Shown piece after piece: positions 10,017 to 19,684 of a stretch of DNA of 64,000 nt. The notes beneath the pieces are model-generated. The model worked only from the letters and a program-made list of their open reading frames with translations. It did no database searches and had not been told where the DNA came from. The first letter of the stretch is position 1. Each line of letters begins with the position of its first letter. The stretch is from Holophagales bacterium (GTDB lineage Bacteria; Acidobacteriota; Thermoanaerobaculia; Multivoradales; Multivoraceae), in NCBI GenBank assembly GCA_009836625.1, contig VXVC01000006.1, positions 1 to 64,000 of the forward strand, read 5' to 3'. Both the position numbers and the translations under genes were made by a program.

Positions 10017-10018
10017 CG

Positions 10019-12292
10019 ATGACGTCACTCGAGCCCCGCCGCGTCCTCGGCGCGGCCGCCCTGGCGCTCCTCGCCTGCGGAGGCGGCGACTCCCCGCCGG
10101 TCGCTACCGATCTCGCCTCGCACCTGGATCTCGCCGACCTCACGGCCGAGTCGAGCGAGGTCGTTCCGGGCGACTACGACCAGCGACGGGAACTGATGAC
10201 CGGCTGGTCCCCGCCCCGGCAGGATGCTGAAGGCGCCTTCGCCACGAACGAGGGACTGCGTTCGGAGATCTCCTGGCGTCTCGCCTGGACCCGACCGCTC
10301 GAGCTCGTGCTCACCGGTCGCTCCATGACTGCCGCGAACGACGAATCGACGACGGTAGCGGTCTCCTGGAACGGCCAACCGCTCGGCGCCCTCCGTCTGA
10401 CCGCGGACACCGAAACGCACGACGACCGGCTGGAAGTGCCGCTAGAGGTGCAACGGATCGGCGCCAACACGATTCTCCTCGACTACTCCGCGTCCGGCCC
10501 GTCCGCGGCGACACCGCCGGAGGTCGCCTGGAGTCGCATCCGGGTCGAGGGGACCGGCGTCGACGTCAAACCGGCGGCGGGCGCCGACGGATCCTTGCGG
10601 TTGCCCTTCAGAACGGCGGTCGACTTCTACGTCATGCTGCCCGACGGCGGTTCTCTCACGCTGGACGACATCGAGCTGTACGGTCCACAGGGCGCCTGGA
10701 GGAACGCCGACCCTGCCCCCTCGCTTCTGATCTCCGTCCATCGCTACCCGGCGGCGCCGGCCGCGGTGAGCGAGACGATCACGGAGGAACGCGGGCGCGT
10801 CCGTCTGCGACCGCACCACCTCCCGATCAGGGTCCGCATCGAGCCGGTGGCCGGCGCGCGACTGCCACAGGCCGAGGCCGGATTCCGCTTCTCCGGCGCA
10901 CTGCACAGCGGGGGCAATCCGTGGCCGCACGCGGCTTCACCCGCCGCCGCGGCGCCGACGGCCGCGGCTTCCGCACCGGCAAGCGACGCCGACAGCCCCG
11001 GGGCGAAGCCTCCTCACGTACTCATCTTCCTCGTCGATACGCTCCGGGCCGATCGACTCGGCTGCTACGGCTACGACCGTCCGACCTCGCCGAACATCGA
11101 CCGGTTCGCGGCCGGAGCCGTTCGGTTCGAGCACGCGGTGGCCCAGTCCTCCTGGACCCGGCCGTCGACGGCCAGCATCCTCACCGGCCTCTATCCGCAC
11201 AACCACGGCGCCCGCAGCAGAAACCACGTTCTGGCCCGCGACGTCGCCTACCTGCCCGAAGCCCTCCGCTCGATCGGCTATCGGGCGCTCGGCGTGTCCA
11301 GCAACAGTATCGCCGGACCGACCTTCGGGTTCCGCCGCGGCTTCAGCCACTTCAAGCAACTGCCGGAGAACCTCTCGAGCCCCGGCATCCACATTCCGGT
11401 GTGGCGGGTGGTCAACGAGACGCTGGAGTGGCTGGAACGGATAGGTCCCGAAGACTCTTTCTTCGTCTTCATGCACGCGATGGATCCGCACGCGCCCTAC
11501 TACCCCCCGGAGCCGCACCGGTCGCGCTTCGCACCCGACGCTCCCGCCGGCGCCCTGGGGAAGAACATGGGCAAGCTGCAACCCTTCGAAATCCCTCACC
11601 TGAGCGACCTCTACGACGCCGAGATCGCCGCCGTGGACGAGCACTTCGGCCGCCTGCTCGAGGAACTCGACAGGCGCGGATTCCTCGACGACACCCTGGT
11701 CGTGTTCGTTTCCGACCACGGCGAGGAGTTCCAGGACCACGGCAACCACGGCCACGGCTCGAACCTCTACCGCGAACAGATCCACGTACCCCTGATCGTC
11801 CAGCTCCCGGCCCGGCTGCGCGCGGCAATCGAACGCTCGCTGGTCGAAGAGCAAGTGCAGCAGATCGACATCGCGCCGACGATTCTCGAAGCGATCGGGC
11901 GCCCCGGTCTGATCGAGACCGATGGCCGGTCGCTCCTGCCTCTGATGCGCTCCCAGGGCGGGCGGGAGGAGCACCGGGTCGCCATGTCCGACCTCCGCAA
12001 CGACGGAGAGGCCGTGGATGCGCTTCTGCTCGAGCAGGAGGACGAGCCCCGCCGCAAGCTGATCGACTACTGGAGCGCCTCGTTCGGGCAGACTCACCAG
12101 CTCTTCGACACGACCAACGACCCGGCCGAACTGCGCAATCTGCGCGCGAGGGAGCCGCATTGGGCCGGCTATCTCCGCGCGGTCGGAAGACTCATGCGCC
12201 GTGGATCGCGGCAGCAACTCGAACCCGGTCTGGAACCGGATATGCCGCCCGAGCAGCGCAGAGCCCTTGAAGCGCTCGGCTACCTGGACTGA
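10019..12292 (+). CDS. Sulfatase-superfamily lipoprotein (sulfatase-like hydrolase/transferase)
   Basis: Internal start MTSLEPRRVLGAAALALLACGGG with lipobox-like LLAC; LIFLVDTLRADRLGCYGYDRPTSPNID, SWTRPSTASILTGLYPHNHG, VFVSDHGEEF. Confidence 0.88.
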   Translation: MTSLEPRRVLGAAALALLACGGGDSPPVATDLASHLDLADLTAESSEVVPGDYDQRRELMTGWSPPRQDAEGAFATNEGLRSEISWRLAWTRPLELVLTGRSMTAANDESTTVAVSWNGQPLGALRLTADTETHDDRLEVPLEVQRIGANTILLDYSASGPSAATPPEVAWSRIRVEGTGVDVKPAAGADGSLRLPFRTAVDFYVMLPDGGSLTLDDIELYGPQGAWRNADPAPSLLISVHRYPAAPAAVSETITEERGRVRLRPHHLPIRVRIEPVAGARLPQAEAGFRFSGALHSGGNPWPHAASPAAAAPTAAASAPASDADSPGAKPPHVLIFLVDTLRADRLGCYGYDRPTSPNIDRFAAGAVRFEHAVAQSSWTRPSTASILTGLYPHNHGARSRNHVLARDVAYLPEALRSIGYRALGVSSNSIAGPTFGFRRGFSHFKQLPENLSSPGIHIPVWRVVNETLEWLERIGPEDSFFVFMHAMDPHAPYYPPEPHRSRFAPDAPAGALGKNMGKLQPFEIPHLSDLYDAEIAAVDEHFGRLLEELDRRGFLDDTLVVFVSDHGEEFQDHGNHGHGSNLYREQIHVPLIVQLPARLRAAIERSLVEEQVQQIDIAPTILEAIGRPGLIETDGRSLLPLMRSQGGREEHRVAMSDLRNDGEAVDALLLEQEDEPRRKLIDYWSASFGQTHQLFDTTNDPAELRNLRAREPHWAGYLRAVGRLMRRGSRQQLEPGLEPDMPPEQRRALEALGYLD

Positions 12293-12297
12293 ATCGT

Positions 12298-12312
12298 CGC
12301 CGCTACGCGGCG
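12298..12312. repeat. Inverted repeat CGCCGC-TAC-GCGGCG (hairpin)
   Basis: Perfect 6-bp arms, 3-nt loop, just 3' of the sulfatase stop. Confidence 0.6.
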
Positions 12313-12321
12313 CGTCGCCTT

Positions 12322-12343
12322 CCGTGGGTCAGAAGACCCACGG
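12322..12343. terminator. Candidate bidirectional terminator hairpin CCGTGGGTC-AGAA-GACCCACGG
   Basis: Perfect 9-bp stem, 4-nt loop, between convergent genes; no clear U-tract. Confidence 0.6.
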
Positions 12344-12349
12344 TTACGG

Positions 12350-13129
12350 TCAGGCGCGGCGAACCGTCAGTCCGCCGTCGACCGGTAACGCGACGCCGGT
12401 GATGAACGACGACGCCGGCAGGCAGAGATGTAGCGTGCCGTGGGCCACCTCCTCGGGATCGCCGTAGCGACGCAGCGCGGTGCGCCGGCGGGCGTAGATC
12501 TGCTTGTGCTCCTCAGGGATCCGCTCCGTCATCGCGGTGCGGATTGGGCCGGGGCAGATGCAGTTCACCGTGATGCCCTCCTTGCCGAGTTCAACCGCCA
12601 GGCCCCGGGTCAGTCCAATGACCCCGGTCTTCGCCGCCGAGTAGGCGCTGTTGAGCGCCGTCGCTCCCAGCCCCTCGGTGGAAGCGATGTTGACGATCCG
12701 CGGCGAACTCGACTTGCGCAGATGGGGCAGCGCAGCGCGGATCGTGCGCTGGTGGGCGGTCAGGAGCACGTTCACCGTCTCCTGCCAGCGCTGCTCGTAC
12801 TCGTCCGAATCGATCGGCCCGCCGCGCGAGATACCGGCGTTGTTGACGAGGATATCCAGGCCGCCGTAGCGGCCTGCAACCTCGCCGACGACCCGCTCGA
12901 TCGCATCGCCGTCGCCCACGTCGAGGGTCCAGGCGCTGGCTTCCCGGCCGGCGGCATCGATCTCGGCCACCGTCGCCCGCACACCCTCCGCGTTGATGTC
13001 CGTGGCGGCGACGTTGGCGCCCTCGGCCGCGAACAGTTTGGCCGTCGCCCGCCCCATGCCGGAGGCGCAGCCCGTGATGAGCGCCGTCAGGCCCTCGACC
13101 GACCGGCTCAACGTGCTCAGCCCCGCCAT
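12350..13129 (-). CDS. SDR family oxidoreductase
   Basis: Internal ATG 13129 (MAGLSTLSRSVEGLTALITGCASGMGRATAKLF); NNAGISRGGP, YSAAKTGVIGLT, LPVDGGLTV; start overlaps the upstream aminotransferase stop. Confidence 0.88.
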   Translation of the reverse strand: MAGLSTLSRSVEGLTALITGCASGMGRATAKLFAAEGANVAATDINAEGVRATVAEIDAAGREASAWTLDVGDGDAIERVVGEVAGRYGGLDILVNNAGISRGGPIDSDEYEQRWQETVNVLLTAHQRTIRAALPHLRKSSSPRIVNIASTEGLGATALNSAYSAAKTGVIGLTRGLAVELGKEGITVNCICPGPIRTAMTERIPEEHKQIYARRRTALRRYGDPEEVAHGTLHLCLPASSFITGVALPVDGGLTVRRA

Positions 13130-14535
13130 CAGGACGCTCCTCCACCGGCCTCGATCCAGGCCAGGGTGTCGTCCAGAGCACGGCCGAACCTCTCCAGGAT
13201 CTCGTCGACATCCGATTCGGTGACGACGAGCGGCGGGCAGAAGGCCACCGTGTCGCCGAGCGCGCGGAGGATGACGCCGTGCTCCAGGCAGCGGCGTTCC
13301 ATATGGGCGCCGACGCCGCGCTCCGGCGCGAACGCCGCCCGGCTCGCCTTGTCCGCCACGAGTTCGCAGGCGCCGATCATGCCCATGCCGCGGGTCTCTC
13401 CCACCAGGCGGTGATCGTCGAAGCGCGCCAACCGTTCCTGGAAGTAGTTCCCTACGCGGGCCGCGTTGCCGTAGACGTCCCGCTCCTCCATCAGCTCTAG
13501 GGCGCGCAGCGCAACCGCCGCGCAAACCGGATGGCCCGCGTACGTATAGCCGTGCCCGAACACGCCCCAGCGTTCGCCCGCCTCGACCAGCACGTCGACC
13601 ATCGAGTCCGGGGCCAGCACCGCGCTGATCGGCAGGTAGGCGGAGGACAGGGCCTTGGCCAGGCTCACCGTCGCCGGCTTCATGCCCACCGCCTCGGCCC
13701 CGAAGCGCGTGCCCAGCCGTCCGAAGCCGCAGATCACCTCGTCATCGATCAGCGCCACCTCATGCTCGTCCAGGACCGCCTGGATGCGTTCGTAGTAGCC
13801 CCTGGGCGGTACCACGACGCCACCCGCGCCCAGGACCGGCTCCGCGATGAAGGCCGCCACGGTCTCGGGGCCTTCCGCGCGAATCAGGTCGTCGAGCTCG
13901 CGGGCCAGCCGCTCGGCGAACTCGTCCTCGGTCTCGCCGGGTTCCGCCTCGCGGTAGTGGTGCGGGCAGGTGACGTGGAGAATCCCCGGCAGCGGCAGAT
14001 CGAAGCTCTTGTGGAAGGTCGGCAGGCCGGTGAGGCTGCCTGCGCCGAGCGTCGAGCCGTGGTAGGCCCGCCGGCGGCTGATGATCTTCTTCTTCTCGGT
14101 TCGGCCCAGGGCGTTGTTGTAGTACCAGGCGAGCTTGATCTGGGTCTCGTTCGCGTCGGAGCCCGAAACGCCGAAGAAGGTCTTGGCGTAGGGAATCGGG
14201 GCCATCTCCCGCAGCTTCTCCGCCAGCGCCACCGCCGGTTCGTGGCTCTTGCCGGCGAAGAGGTGAGTGTAGGAGAGGTCCCGCATCTGCTCCGCCGCCA
14301 CCTCGGCCAGCTCTTCCACGCCGTAACCCAGGGCGGTGCACCAGAGGCCGGCCAGGCCCTCGATGTACTCCCTGCCCTGCTCGTCCCAGACCCGGGTGCC
14401 CTCCGCCCGGGCGACGACGAACGGACCGTTGCGGCGATGATCCGCCAGGTGGGTCGTCGGGTGGAGGACCGTCTCGATGTCCCGGGCGGCGATGCCGGTG
14501 GCGGTTGGCGATGCGGCGGTTGCGGGCAGGCTCAT
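13129..14535 (-). CDS. Aminotransferase class III (omega-aminotransferase-like)
   Basis: About 468 aa; EYIEGLAGLWC, RRRAYHGSTLGAGS, LIDDEVICGFGRLG, SLAKALSSAYLP; GGGAG SD before ATG 14535. Confidence 0.92.
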   Translation of the reverse strand: MSLPATAASPTATGIAARDIETVLHPTTHLADHRRNGPFVVARAEGTRVWDEQGREYIEGLAGLWCTALGYGVEELAEVAAEQMRDLSYTHLFAGKSHEPAVALAEKLREMAPIPYAKTFFGVSGSDANETQIKLAWYYNNALGRTEKKKIISRRRAYHGSTLGAGSLTGLPTFHKSFDLPLPGILHVTCPHHYREAEPGETEDEFAERLARELDDLIRAEGPETVAAFIAEPVLGAGGVVVPPRGYYERIQAVLDEHEVALIDDEVICGFGRLGTRFGAEAVGMKPATVSLAKALSSAYLPISAVLAPDSMVDVLVEAGERWGVFGHGYTYAGHPVCAAVALRALELMEERDVYGNAARVGNYFQERLARFDDHRLVGETRGMGMIGACELVADKASRAAFAPERGVGAHMERRCLEHGVILRALGDTVAFCPPLVVTESDVDEILERFGRALDDTLAWIEAGGGAS

Positions 14536-14620
14536 GTCAACTCCCGTTTCGGGTGTCATCGGTGCGCTCGACGACGAGCGCTCGGACAGGCGCGACAGTC
14601 TACAGACGAGACCGCGGCCG

Positions 14621-15835
14621 CTACAGGGCCGTGTCGCCCCTCAGCAACTGTCGGGCGATCATCCGGTTCAGGATCTCGTTCGAGCCGTCGGCCACGTTCA
14701 CGACGCGCAGCGCCTTCCACGCCTCGGTGAGGCCGAGGTCGTTCGTGAATCCCAGGGCGCCGTGGGTCTGCATCGCCCGGTCGACGGCCCGCAGCCCCAC
14801 CTGGACCGAGTAGGCCTTCGTCATGCTCAGTTCCTTGATGGCGCGGCTGCCGCCGTCAAGTAGCCGGGCGGCGTTTCGCCCCATGAGATGCGCAGCGTGG
14901 AGTTCGGTTGCGGACTCGGCCAGGGGAAAGCTCACGCCCTGGTACTCGGCGATCGGAGCGCCGAAGGCTTCGCGCTCCTGGGCGTAGGCGAGCGCGGTCT
15001 CGATCGCCCAACGACCGGTCCCCACCGCCCGCGCCGAGTTGTAGACGCGGCCCAGCGAGACACCGTAGAGCGCCGCGGCCAGACCGCGGTCGACTTCGCC
15101 GATGACCTGCCACGGCTCGACGTACAGGCCCTCCAGCGCGATCTCCGCCTCGTCGCCGCCGATGTCGCCGAACAGCTCGACAACGCGAACCCGCCTGAAT
15201 CCTCCGGCATCGGTCGGAACGATGAAGGCGGTGATCCCCTGCTCGCCGGTACGCGCGAAGAGCACGCAGTAGTCGGCGATCGGCCCGTGGGTGGTCCAGA
15301 TCTTCCGGCCGGTGATCCGCCAGCCGTCGCCGTCCCGCTCAGCTCTGGTCGCGAGCGCCGAGAGGTCGGAACCGGCGCCCGGCTCCGAGAGCCCGAAGCA
15401 CATGATCTTCGAGCCGTCCATCAGCCCCGGCAGAAAGCGCTCGCGCGCCCGCTCGGTGAGCTGCGACAGGAGCCGGCTGGGGCCGAACGCCCAGTGCGCC
15501 ATGACGTGCTGGAGGAGCCACGGCCGCGGCCCGAAGCGATGAAAGAGCGCCTGCCAGCCGGCGTAGTAGGCGAGATGCCCGTGACCGCCGCCACCGAGCT
15601 CCTCAGGCACGCAGGCGGTGAAGAGCCCCGCACTGGCCGACGCCATGCGGACCTCCCGGATCAGTTCGACGACCTCGGGCCGTAGCCGGCCGGACTTGTC
15701 GTAACGCCCGCGCGGATCGTCGAGGACGTCAGGGCGGCCCTGGTGCCGCGGCAGCACCTCGCGCTCCGCGAAGTCCAGTACCCGGTCGCGGAAGTCCTCG
15801 ATGTCCGGGGGCAGCGGCTCGGCGATCGCGGTCAC
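14621..15835 (-). CDS. Acyl-CoA dehydrogenase
   Basis: 404 aa; CFGLSEPGAGSDLSAL, ITGRKIWTTHGP, MQTHGALGFTNDLGL. Confidence 0.92.
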   Translation of the reverse strand: MTAIAEPLPPDIEDFRDRVLDFAEREVLPRHQGRPDVLDDPRGRYDKSGRLRPEVVELIREVRMASASAGLFTACVPEELGGGGHGHLAYYAGWQALFHRFGPRPWLLQHVMAHWAFGPSRLLSQLTERARERFLPGLMDGSKIMCFGLSEPGAGSDLSALATRAERDGDGWRITGRKIWTTHGPIADYCVLFARTGEQGITAFIVPTDAGGFRRVRVVELFGDIGGDEAEIALEGLYVEPWQVIGEVDRGLAAALYGVSLGRVYNSARAVGTGRWAIETALAYAQEREAFGAPIAEYQGVSFPLAESATELHAAHLMGRNAARLLDGGSRAIKELSMTKAYSVQVGLRAVDRAMQTHGALGFTNDLGLTEAWKALRVVNVADGSNEILNRMIARQLLRGDTAL

Positions 15836-15853
15836 GGCGCGAAGCCGGCGGTG

Positions 15854-17506
15854 CTAGCCACCGCCAAGTGCGTGGTCCAGGGCGTTGAGCTTCTCTTTCA
15901 GCACGCCAGACTCGACGCTGACCGCGTCGCCGACGACCAGCGCCTGATCGCTGTCCGGCTGGTATCGCGGCCACTCGGGCAGCCCCTCGCCGTTCGGGTC
16001 GCCGGTCTTCGCGAAGTTCGTCCAGTAGCTCGACAGCAGGTCGGCGATCTCGTGGTCCCAGTCCTCCCAGTTGATCCCCACCAGGTCCGTGTTGCCGAAG
16101 ACATAGGCCAGATCGCCGGAATGGTAGGCGCCCATCCGGCGGGGACCGCCTTCGCCGCCCAGGTCCGGCCGGTCCGGCAGGTACAGCCGGAACACCGGCG
16201 GCGGGTGCGGGATGTAGTAGAGGTAAGCGTCGCCGCCGGCGGCCACGGCGTGGCGGACCCAGGTCCTGCTACCCCAGCCGAAGATCGTGTCGGAGAAGAT
16301 CAGGCCCGGCACCGCCCCGGGCGCCGCCTCCGCCTCGGCGGCGTAGGCGGCCAGGAGCCCGGCGCCCGCCTCCCCGTACTGCTCCTCCAGTTGTCGCTCG
16401 AGTTCCGGGCGTTCGAGCGGCGGACCGGGCGCGAAGAGAGAGCGCGACTCGTCGCCCATGAAGCCGACCATCATCGGCACCTGGTTGTGCTCGCTGCGGG
16501 CGTAGATCGCCGACGGTTGATCCGGCAGGTACCAGCCGTCGACCACCGTCTTCGCGCCGTCAGACCACCCGGAAGCACCCGCCCCGGCCAGCACGTCCTC
16601 GGCCGAAGCGGTCCGCATCGCGGCGGCGATGTCAGCGGCGGCGGCATCCGCCGCGACGCCCAGCTCCTCGGCAAGCAGCACGCCTCGACGCTCCGCCTGC
16701 TCCAGGCCCTCGAGCGGAGTGAAGCAACCGGCGGACTGACCGATCGCGCGATGGAACAGACCGCCCGCCAGCGGCGAGGCGACCAGGCTGCAGACGCTCA
16801 TCGAACCTGCCGACTGGCCGAAGATCGTCACTCGCTCGGGGTCGCCGCCGAAAGCCGCCGCGTTGTCCCGCACCCACTCGAGGGCCGCGATCTTGTCGAG
16901 CAGGCCGTAGTTGCCGGACGAGCCGTGCTCCGACTCGGCGGTGAGCGCCCCGTGGGCCAGGAAGCCGAAGGCGCCCAGCCGGTAGTTGATCGACACCAGG
17001 ACGACGCCCTTGCGGGCGAGCGCCGCGCCGTCGAAGATGAGCGAAGACCCGTGCCCGACCTCGTGGCTGCCGCCATGGAACCAGACCATGACGGGCCGCG
17101 GACCGGCGTCGTCAGCCGCCGCGGTCCAAAGATCGAGATAGAGGCAGTCCTCGCTGCGGTCGAGTTCGCCGCGGCTCCAGATGGACGTGTCGGGGCTGAT
17201 CGCCTGCCAGCACGGCGCACCCGACTCCAGGGCCGGCCGCACACCGTCCCACGATGCCGGCGGCTCCGGCGGCCGCCAGCGCAGGTCGCCCACCGGCGGC
17301 GCCGCGTAGGGAATGCCGCGGAAGGCGAGCACGTCGCCGGCCGGACCACGGCCGTCGTCGACCTCCGCGCCTTCGACCCTGCCGTACGAGGTCTCGACGA
17401 GACCTGGACCGCCAGTCCCGGGCTCGGCGGCCGGCTCGCACCCAACCATGGCGATCGCCATCGGACACAGAATCACGGCGAACGGCAACTGCCATCGACG
17501 CCCCAT
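15854..17506 (-). CDS. Carboxylesterase type B, secreted/lipoprotein
   Basis: FRGIPYAAPPVGDLRW, SEDCLYLDLW, VTIFGQSAGSMSV nucleophile elbow; SD GAAGGAGAAGG before ATG 17506. Confidence 0.9.
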   Translation of the reverse strand: MGRRWQLPFAVILCPMAIAMVGCEPAAEPGTGGPGLVETSYGRVEGAEVDDGRGPAGDVLAFRGIPYAAPPVGDLRWRPPEPPASWDGVRPALESGAPCWQAISPDTSIWSRGELDRSEDCLYLDLWTAAADDAGPRPVMVWFHGGSHEVGHGSSLIFDGAALARKGVVLVSINYRLGAFGFLAHGALTAESEHGSSGNYGLLDKIAALEWVRDNAAAFGGDPERVTIFGQSAGSMSVCSLVASPLAGGLFHRAIGQSAGCFTPLEGLEQAERRGVLLAEELGVAADAAAADIAAAMRTASAEDVLAGAGASGWSDGAKTVVDGWYLPDQPSAIYARSEHNQVPMMVGFMGDESRSLFAPGPPLERPELERQLEEQYGEAGAGLLAAYAAEAEAAPGAVPGLIFSDTIFGWGSRTWVRHAVAAGGDAYLYYIPHPPPVFRLYLPDRPDLGGEGGPRRMGAYHSGDLAYVFGNTDLVGINWEDWDHEIADLLSSYWTNFAKTGDPNGEGLPEWPRYQPDSDQALVVGDAVSVESGVLKEKLNALDHALGGG

Positions 17507-17532
17507 TTCCCTTCTCCTTCGCAGCCCCACGG

Positions 17533-17934
17533 TCAACCGCGGAGCAGCAGTTGTTGAACTTCTTCGGACAGAGTCACCGGCCGCCCGGCCCGCGTGTCCA
17601 GCAACACCCAGCGATGGGTGAACCGGGCGACCTCGCGGCCGTCGGCAGCGGAGAGAACCTCGAAGTCCTGGTCGAACCCGCGTTCGGTCGCCTCCGTCGT
17701 ACTGACCCGGATCCGCGCTCCCTCCTGCCAGCGAAGCGGCGAGTAGTAGGTCGCCGTCGTCGACCGCTGCACCGCGTACACGTGCTCGGGCTTCAGGCCG
17801 GCATCGATGCCGCAGTGCCGCTCGAACCGGGCATAGGCCATCTCGGTCAACGCCAGCAGCACGCCGGCGTGGACGAAGCCGGTGGCGGCGAAGCAGTCGC
17901 TGTGTCTGGTCTCGAACCCGGTCTCGAAGGTCAC
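17533..17934 (-). CDS. Acyl-CoA thioesterase (4-hydroxybenzoyl-CoA thioesterase-like, hotdog fold)
   Basis: About 133 aa from GTG 17934 (VTFETGFETRHSDCFAATGFVHAGVLLALTEMAYARFERHCG...). Confidence 0.75.
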   Translation of the reverse strand: MTFETGFETRHSDCFAATGFVHAGVLLALTEMAYARFERHCGIDAGLKPEHVYAVQRSTTATYYSPLRWQEGARIRVSTTEATERGFDQDFEVLSAADGREVARFTHRWVLLDTRAGRPVTLSEEVQQLLLRG

Positions 17935-17944
17935 CCGAGACGCC

Positions 17945-19582
17945 TCAAGCGGCGGCGGCGACGAACTCCCGCGCCTCGGCAAGCTCCTTCGGCTCGGTCG
18001 CGCCTGCCCATACCTCGAGCAACATCTGGTACGACTCGGAAGCGCCCGCCTTGTCGCCCGCCGCCGACTGCGCGCGGGCCAGTCCCAGCAGGGTACGCGG
18101 CCGGTTGGGCGTATAGAGCAACTGGTCTTCGAACTGCGCGATCGCGTCCTCCGGGCGCTCGAGCTGCAGCAGCACCTCCCCATACAGCTCCCGGATCGGC
18201 TTGATCGGCGACGCCGCGCCACGCGGCGGCCCCATCGTCGAAGCGATCGCCAGCCCCTTGTCGAAGAGTTCGACGGCGCCGTCGGCGTCGCCCTCGGCGA
18301 GCCGGATCAGGCCGGCAACCTCGTGGTGCATGACCTGGGCGGGCTTGGGACCGCGCTGGAACGTCGAGCTGTCGCCGCTCTGTCGCTCGCCCGCCTTCTT
18401 GAGCCGCGCGGCGGCTTCACGGGCCAGGGCGAGTTCGCCGGTGTGGACCGCCGAGATTCCGGTCGCCAGCAGCTCCGAGCGGGGCGTGTCGTCCGTGATC
18501 TCGCGCGTCTCCCACTCCTCCGTCTCGACGATGTAGCGGGCCCGCAGCAGCGGTACGGTGCCCATGCCCCTGCCCGTATCGCCGGTGCGCTCGACCAGGT
18601 CGTCGAGCTCGGCGATCCACTCGCGGGCCTTGGCGTAGTCGCCGCGCTGCAGGTCGCCGTACTGCCCCCAGTCGAGGGAGTGCACCATGTCGCCGACCCG
18701 CTCGCCCGGATCCCAAAGCGCCACCGCGGCCTCGTACGCCGAATCGTTCGACTTCGACACACGATCCCACATGCCGCGCTGGATGAAGATGTGCGAGGGC
18801 ATGTGCCGGGCGTGCGAGACGGCGGCCGCGATGTCGGCGAACCGATAGGCCGCAGGCAGCGCCAGCGGCGCGTGCACCGGATCGTCGAAGGCGTGGATGA
18901 TGTAGTGGGCCGCGCCGGGGTGATACGGGTTGCGCTCGAAGACGCCAAGCGCGATCGATCCGGCCAGGACGTTCAGGCGGAACGAGTCGTCGCCGAGCGG
19001 TCCCACCGCCTGCAGCAGGGACAGGGCATAGAAGGCGGCCACCTCGTCGTCGTCCGGATACTGCTCGTAGAGCCGCTCCATCGCTTCCATGTAGGCGATC
19101 CGGCGGTCGGCGAGCTCCCCCTCGTCGAACAGGTCCTCGACCGCGGCCAGGAAGCCGCGCTCACGCTCGTCACCAGCCTTGGCCTCCCTCTCATCGCGGG
19201 TCTCGCCGAGGCGCGCCAGGGCCTCGCGCGGCGATTCCAGATCCCGCTCCGGCAGCAGCGGGTGGTTGTAGGTCAGGGTCTCGCCCCAGTAGGCGAGGGC
19301 GAAGTCGGGCTCGATCTCCTGCGCGGCTTGAAACTGCTCCCGCGCCTGCTCGTACCCGAAGCTGTGCAGAATCGCGACGCCGCGGATGAAGTGCTTCTGC
19401 GCCTCCTCGCCCGCCGAGGTCGGGAAGTCGATCGAACCCACGTCGACCGAGGCGTCGAAGTCGGACACGTCGGTCGCGGCTTCCGCCTCCGAACCGACGC
19501 TGACGGCGCAACCCGCTGCCGCCAACCCGACGATCGGGACTACGATGAAGGCTGCGACCAGGGATACTCCTCGGTTCATCAT
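17945..19582 (-). CDS. TPR-containing secreted protein
   Basis: Start MMNRGVSLVAAFIVVPIVGLAAAGCAVSVGS (lipobox-like), TPR-like EQAREQFQAAQEIEPDFALAYWGE; repeated helical hairpins. Confidence 0.75.
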   Translation of the reverse strand: MMNRGVSLVAAFIVVPIVGLAAAGCAVSVGSEAEAATDVSDFDASVDVGSIDFPTSAGEEAQKHFIRGVAILHSFGYEQAREQFQAAQEIEPDFALAYWGETLTYNHPLLPERDLESPREALARLGETRDEREAKAGDERERGFLAAVEDLFDEGELADRRIAYMEAMERLYEQYPDDDEVAAFYALSLLQAVGPLGDDSFRLNVLAGSIALGVFERNPYHPGAAHYIIHAFDDPVHAPLALPAAYRFADIAAAVSHARHMPSHIFIQRGMWDRVSKSNDSAYEAAVALWDPGERVGDMVHSLDWGQYGDLQRGDYAKAREWIAELDDLVERTGDTGRGMGTVPLLRARYIVETEEWETREITDDTPRSELLATGISAVHTGELALAREAAARLKKAGERQSGDSSTFQRGPKPAQVMHHEVAGLIRLAEGDADGAVELFDKGLAIASTMGPPRGAASPIKPIRELYGEVLLQLERPEDAIAQFEDQLLYTPNRPRTLLGLARAQSAAGDKAGASESYQMLLEVWAGATEPKELAEAREFVAAAA

Positions 19583-19684
19583 GGGACTCCTTCCAGCCGG
19601 GTCGTCTGTCCCCGGGCGATGCGAGACTCTGTGCTCCACTGTGACTACGCTCGATCCCCAAGAATAGCGCCCATTCCGAACCCC

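Noticed and set aside
9857-10018. N-terminal extension of the sulfatase-like ORF
   Set aside because: Overlaps the SDR C-terminus; ATG 10019 begins a lipoprotein signal.
17882-19684. N-terminal 601 aa of the 1439-aa plus-strand ORF
   Set aside because: Antisense shadow of the TPR protein gene; the real gene starts at ATG 19685 with a signal peptide.
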